Shown: positions 59,810-64,000 of the stretch, in pieces
Layout of the letters: every line of letters starts with the position of its first letter
Numbering within the stretch: the stretch's first letter is position 1
NCBI RefSeq assembly: GCF_022682495.2
Contig: NC_071398.1
Coordinates: forward strand, 95,197,705 to 95,261,704
Direction of reading: 5' to 3'
Origin: Desmodus rotundus
Taxonomy: Eukaryota > Chordata > Mammalia > Chiroptera > Phyllostomidae
Length of the DNA: 64,000 nucleotides
Translations under genes and position numbers: made by a program
Notes under the pieces: generated by a model
Database searches by the model: none
The model's input: only the letters and a program-made list of their open reading frames with translations
Told to the model about the DNA's origin: nothing

Positions 59810-60712
59810 TTTCTACTAGTTTGCCTGTCACTTTCTTATTGATTTCAGGAATTATTTTTACCTATCCTAGACAGGAGGCATTTATCAGTTTGGGGCATTT
59901 AAAATACTTTGTTGCACTCTGCTACTTGTGTCCACCCTCCTTCCGGTGTCTCTGATAGAGTTTCTGGTTTCGATGTAACCAGATTGACCAATCTTTCCTT
60001 GATGGGCAGTGTTTCCTGGTCTTGTTTTCTGATCCTTGGACTTGAAAATGTTCTCCTGTGTCTGTGCTTTTGTTTTTCACATTTAGGTTTTTAATCTACC
60101 TGGAATTTTTTTAGCGGGTAGAATGAGATGGAACTGCCTACATTGGGCTGTGTCTGAGCTACAAAACGGCGGTTTTAGATGGCTCTACACAATCTATGAT
60201 GTGAGACAGAGACACGTTCATACTTTTGCCGTATGAATTATAAGTCTTCCCAGCAGCATTTATTTAAAAGCCTGTCCTTACTCACCGATCTGCAAAGCCA
60301 CCTCCTGTCATGGTCTTCCTGTCATTCTCAGCCCCAGTACCGCATCATCTCAGTGACCAGGGATGGCTTTAACAGAACTCCATACCTGGAGGGCAAGACC
60401 TTTTAACTTTGTTCTCTTTCTTCAACTCTCTTGAGAGAGTTTGGCTCTTCTTGATTCTTCACATGTCCAAATAAATTTTAAATCAGCTAGTCAAGTTCTA
60501 CCCCCCAAAATCGATATTTTTATTGACACGGCATTGCCTAATAATTTCGAAGAATGGGCCTCTTCACAGTCTTGAGGGCCTGAGTCAGTGAATACAAAGT
60601 ATCTCTCAACGTATTGCATGTTCTGTAATGTCTCCCCATAAAGGATTCTAATTTTCTTCGGAGAGGTTTCGCACATCTTTTATTAGATTTACTGCCAGGT
60701 ACTTTTGGGGTC
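59810..60712 (-). mobile_element. LINE-1 internal fragment, antisense
   Basis: On the + strand it shows the antisense LINE-1 order: TTGCCTGTCACTTTCTTATTG, then GACCAATCTTTCCTTGATGGG, then TTCACATTTAGGTTTTTAATC, then CAGCAGCATTTATTTAAAAGCC, AATAAATTTTAAATCAGCTAG, and CGCACATCTTTTATTAGATTT. It is old, with many indels and no open frame. There is no poly(T) start, so the 3' end is missing too. Confidence 0.8.
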
Positions 60713-61084
60713 TGAGATTGGACTTTCCCCTACTCACAACCTCAGAAATCAGTCTGTTCTTGTCTCATGGCTGCTTGTAGAAGACAGGGGACTTGAGGCT
60801 CTTTGGGCCACCCAGGTCCCAGGAACTGGACTTTCACATGCCCCACAAAGGTCAACCGAAGAGTTTAATGAGAAGGAAGAGTTGTTTTGGGTTTCTTGGT
60901 TTTGGTTTTGGGTTGTTTTTGTTTTTTTTTCACTAACTCTGTTTTGTCTGGTGCTCAGGCAACTTGCCTTGAAATGTCCTGCCTGCGGAAGGGAATGGTG
61001 CGGTTGGGTTTAGTTCGGGGTCGTGTTTACACACCATCTGTGACCCACTGTGGTTCCAGGATTTGGAATGGGCACTGGACTCTG

Positions 61085-61141
61085 CTCTCTCTCTCCCTCC
61101 CTCCTTCTCTCTCTCTCTCTCCCTCACTCACACACACACAG
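61085..61141. repeat. (CT)n / (CA)n microsatellite
   Basis: CT-rich simple sequence with CCTCC interruptions, ending in CACACACACACA. Confidence 0.9.
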
Positions 61142-64000
61142 ACCCTTGTCCTAAAAACCTATAAAAATTGAAGCTCAGGTTCATCAGATTTAGCAACAGC
61201 CCTCGGGGGAAAAACTGTGCTTACTTCTCTTCTTTCCTGCTTTCCCCCTTAGATGTTGGACTGCTACATCCTTGCTGCTCCATTGTACCCATTCTTCAAT
61301 GCTTTTGAGAAGATTTTGTAAAATACACATTAACTTGCGTCTTTACTGTTATTAGCAGAAGGTGGTTCAGGTACCCAGCCATTATATCAGCAGAAACGGA
61401 GCCAAGCGTTTCCCGACCCGGCGCGGTTGCAGCGAGGAGATAATTCAGACTGAATTCCTGCTAACCAGGACAATGCAGAGGTCTGCGGCTTACCGCTTTT
61501 TCAAAGGAAACCTAGAGGCATAGGATGGCTATTGTCTTTCTGCACAGATACACACCGAAGGGGAAGTTCCAGGCTGCTGGGGATTCGAGGTTCACCCTCT
61601 GGCAGTGAAGCCAAGCAAAACTCCTCTCCAAGGAGACAGATTTTATTAACTCTCCAAATATTTATGGTGCGACTACTCTACATTCTGGGGGTACAGCCGT
61701 GAATCAACCTGTCCCCACTGAATATGAATTCTAACGGAGATTCATGGAGCTGCCTTTCTCCGCACGGCGTTCTAACCGGGAGAGTTACGGGCACCGCCGG
61801 ATGCAGGGCAGCGGAGTGTCGTATTTCCTGGGACCAACTCAGCAGGTGAAAACATAATAATAAAGTGAAAATGGGCTTTTTTCCCCCTTTCCTTTAACGC
61901 CCATGTCCCGCGCGCGGATGAGCCAATATTTTTCTTTCTTCCGAGTTAAGTCTCCTTTGATCTCTGCTCTTCCCACACTGGGTGCACTGGGGACACCAAA
62001 GACACTCTGCTTGCACGGAAAACCTATCTGCTGTCCTTGAGTTTCTTTCTTTGAGGAGAATCAGGTTTTCTTTCTCTCTGTACAGTCTGTGTCCTGTCAC
62101 TGTGTGCGGTCTCGGCCTTCACCCTGGGGAGGGGCTGGGAAGTTGCACATGCTCTTTAGTGAGTTGGAAATGTCCGAATAAATTAAATTTACGTCAGGAT
62201 TGAGAGGTCTTGGCCCTAATTTTGTTCTGACAACCTGCTTCTACCAGCATCCACATGAGCAGAGGCTAAGTACCTGCACACGATGTATTTGTCCCTTTCT
62301 GGGATCTCTCACAGTGAACGAACATACCAAAGATTGTGCGAAGTTAGTACTGAAATAAAGAGAGCTGCGTAATAATATAGGACACTGCTCAAACTCCCCA
62401 GACCACCCGATGACAGAGACTTGGTCCGTCCGCAGAAACACCCTGGGGAAGCACTGGGGAAGCCACGGGGTCATCGTTTTTGTGTTAAAGCGATAGGATT
62501 ATGAGTGCCTGTCCTCTCCCCAAACAATTTGTAGTTGAACTGGTTTGATGAAGTGGCTCATTTGTTTGCTGTGGCGCACGCTTCTTAGCTGCAAGCTGGG
62601 TGACGGAGGCAGAGAGGGGCTCTGAAAGGGTACCGGGCTGCCCAGGGAAGCTCCAGGAGGACCAGAATCTGGTTTAAATGCTGCCCAGCCAAGAAAAACA
62701 TCCAAAACTCTATCACAGAACTGATTCTATGAAGAGATGACTATTGCTTCTACTGGACACAGTTGCAACTACCTGTTCTACAGACAGCACTGTCACAGGA
62801 TGCTGTCCCTGCCGCTGGGCCACAACCTCCATGGACTCCAGAAGCCAGATCGAGCTTCCACGGGCACCATCAGCCTCACCATGAGGGTGTCTTTGTAGCC
62901 CAGCTCTTTTGGATTCTTAGCTTCCAAGTGCAGGTCCACTCTGGGTGAACCTGATTGTGAATCACTGGTCATATGACTGTGGTCTCGACGTCAGGAAAGC
63001 TGAATGGTGTCTAGCTTCTACAGAGAGAGGAGGAGTCTGCTTTCTGCCCAGATGCAGAATGCCTCAGAGATAAAGGGAGCAGTGGAGTTGGCTAGGCAGA
63101 CAAAAATAATGACAAATGCCCTCTTCCCCCAGAGGTTTTTACTGCCCCCAGCTCTCTTTATAATCAGTTATACTTTGTTCTCCTGCCCCCCGCTCCTGGT
63201 TCCAGTGCATTCCACCCACTCAATCCAGCACAAATTCCAAGTTTCGGAAGCTAATCCACTGATACCTGAGACTCTCCACAAGCTCTAATAGCATGTTATT
63301 TAATGAGCCAAGTTCACCCCAACCTACAGAGCCGCCGCTGTCAGCAGTGACTCAGGTTTGAAAGTTCCAATCCCACCTTCCTGTGTTTTTTGGTAGGCCC
63401 ACTTCACCATCTCCTAACCCAAGTTGCATTTTTAGAAAAAATTCTATTATTTTCCACAACACTGGAATCTATCCTCCCCTGCCCCAAACTCAGAGACACA
63501 GCTGGCTAGGTCGGTGTGGTGAAGCTGGGCAACACCTTCCCCAGGAAGTTCTTGGGATTCCCTGAGCACACTCAGGGGACTTCTGATCCGCCAGGAAATA
63601 TCCAAGGATTCTGAAATAGCTGCCTGACAGCAAAACAAAATCAGGAGTGAACATGGTGGTAGAATGGGCCTGGGATATGGAGAAGCAAAGGTTCCAGAGA
63701 AGTGGGATGTGGAGCCTGGCATCTCCCGGGGGACCAGAGCCCTCCTGGACGTGGTCCATTCTGGGAAAGTGGGCTATGAGGCAAGGACAGGCTGTGTCAC
63801 AGAGATCCAGCAGCTCTGCTGCACACGACACCTCTGAACGAGCTGGTCAGAGAACGGCATTTCCCAGCTGACCCAGAGAGAGGAGTCCCGGAGGCCATCC
63901 GGACATATTGGAACATCCCTGGTTGGCTGACCTCTGTGGCCAGCCAAGGACAGAGACGCCAGAGCTGCTGGCAAAGGCTCTGGTTCCAGCCGTGAGAAAC

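Larger units (their letters stand above)
53316..64000. other. Intergenic sequence downstream of TNR
   Basis: No protein-coding or RNA gene can be supported in about 10.7 kb. Recognised: a pyrimidine tract (53541-53614), a VES SINE (53682-53885), two fragments of one MER-class element (about 56672-56840 and 58303-58365), CT/CA microsatellites (58267-58304, 61085-61141), an hAT transposase relic (about 59123-59800) and an antisense LINE-1 piece (about 59810-60712). About 54880-56480 is free of repeats I recognise. About 61640-61760 may be another piece of the unassigned repeat family. Confidence 0.7.

Noticed and set aside
53316..64000. Another gene downstream of TNR
   Set aside because: No open frame here resembles a known protein or shows exon-like conservation with splice sites. 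The longer ones overlap repeats.

Overview
The window is nuclear DNA of a placental mammal, and the repeats point to a bat. It holds three tRNA-derived SINEs of the VES type (two sense, one antisense), a LINE-1 3' end of a type I associate with bats, and the usual mammalian background of MIR, L2, MLT1 and hAT relics. VES-type SINEs suggest Yangochiroptera. That placement is my inference, not a database match.

The only protein-coding gene I can support is the 3' two thirds of tenascin-R (TNR), on the + strand from 3456 to 45952. Sixteen coding exons are visible, all with GT-AG introns. Reading frame is kept across every junction and there is no internal stop. Together they encode about 855 C-terminal residues of a protein that is usually about 1358 residues long: fibronectin type III (FNIII) repeats 3 to 9, then the fibrinogen-like globe with its four cysteines and calcium loop. 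The signal peptide, Cys-rich segment, EGF-like repeats and FNIII 1-2 must lie upstream of base 1. Residue numbers below count back from 1358.

Layout: 1-3455 is intron. 3456-30530 holds FNIII exons 3-9; FN3, FN5 and FN6 are single-exon modules, while FN4, FN7, FN8 and FN9 are each split in two. 30531-39050 is a large repeat-rich intron. 39051-45952 holds five fibrinogen-like exons. From 45953 a 3' UTR of about 7.4 kb probably runs to a strong poly(A) signal at 53292. 53320-64000 looks intergenic, with SINE, hAT and LINE-1 relics and no recognisable gene. Tenascin-R is a secreted neural matrix glycoprotein made mainly by oligodendrocytes and some neurons and found in perineuronal nets.

I found no novel multi-gene system. 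The most interesting signals are: a 30-bp tandem repeat that has duplicated an exon end together with its 5' splice site, in frame (22812-22901); a GT/G14 tract just before the FN6 exon; a perfect 54-bp direct repeat inside an intron; a small inverted-repeat transposon; and an hAT miniature element ending 76 bp before the first fibrinogen-like exon.
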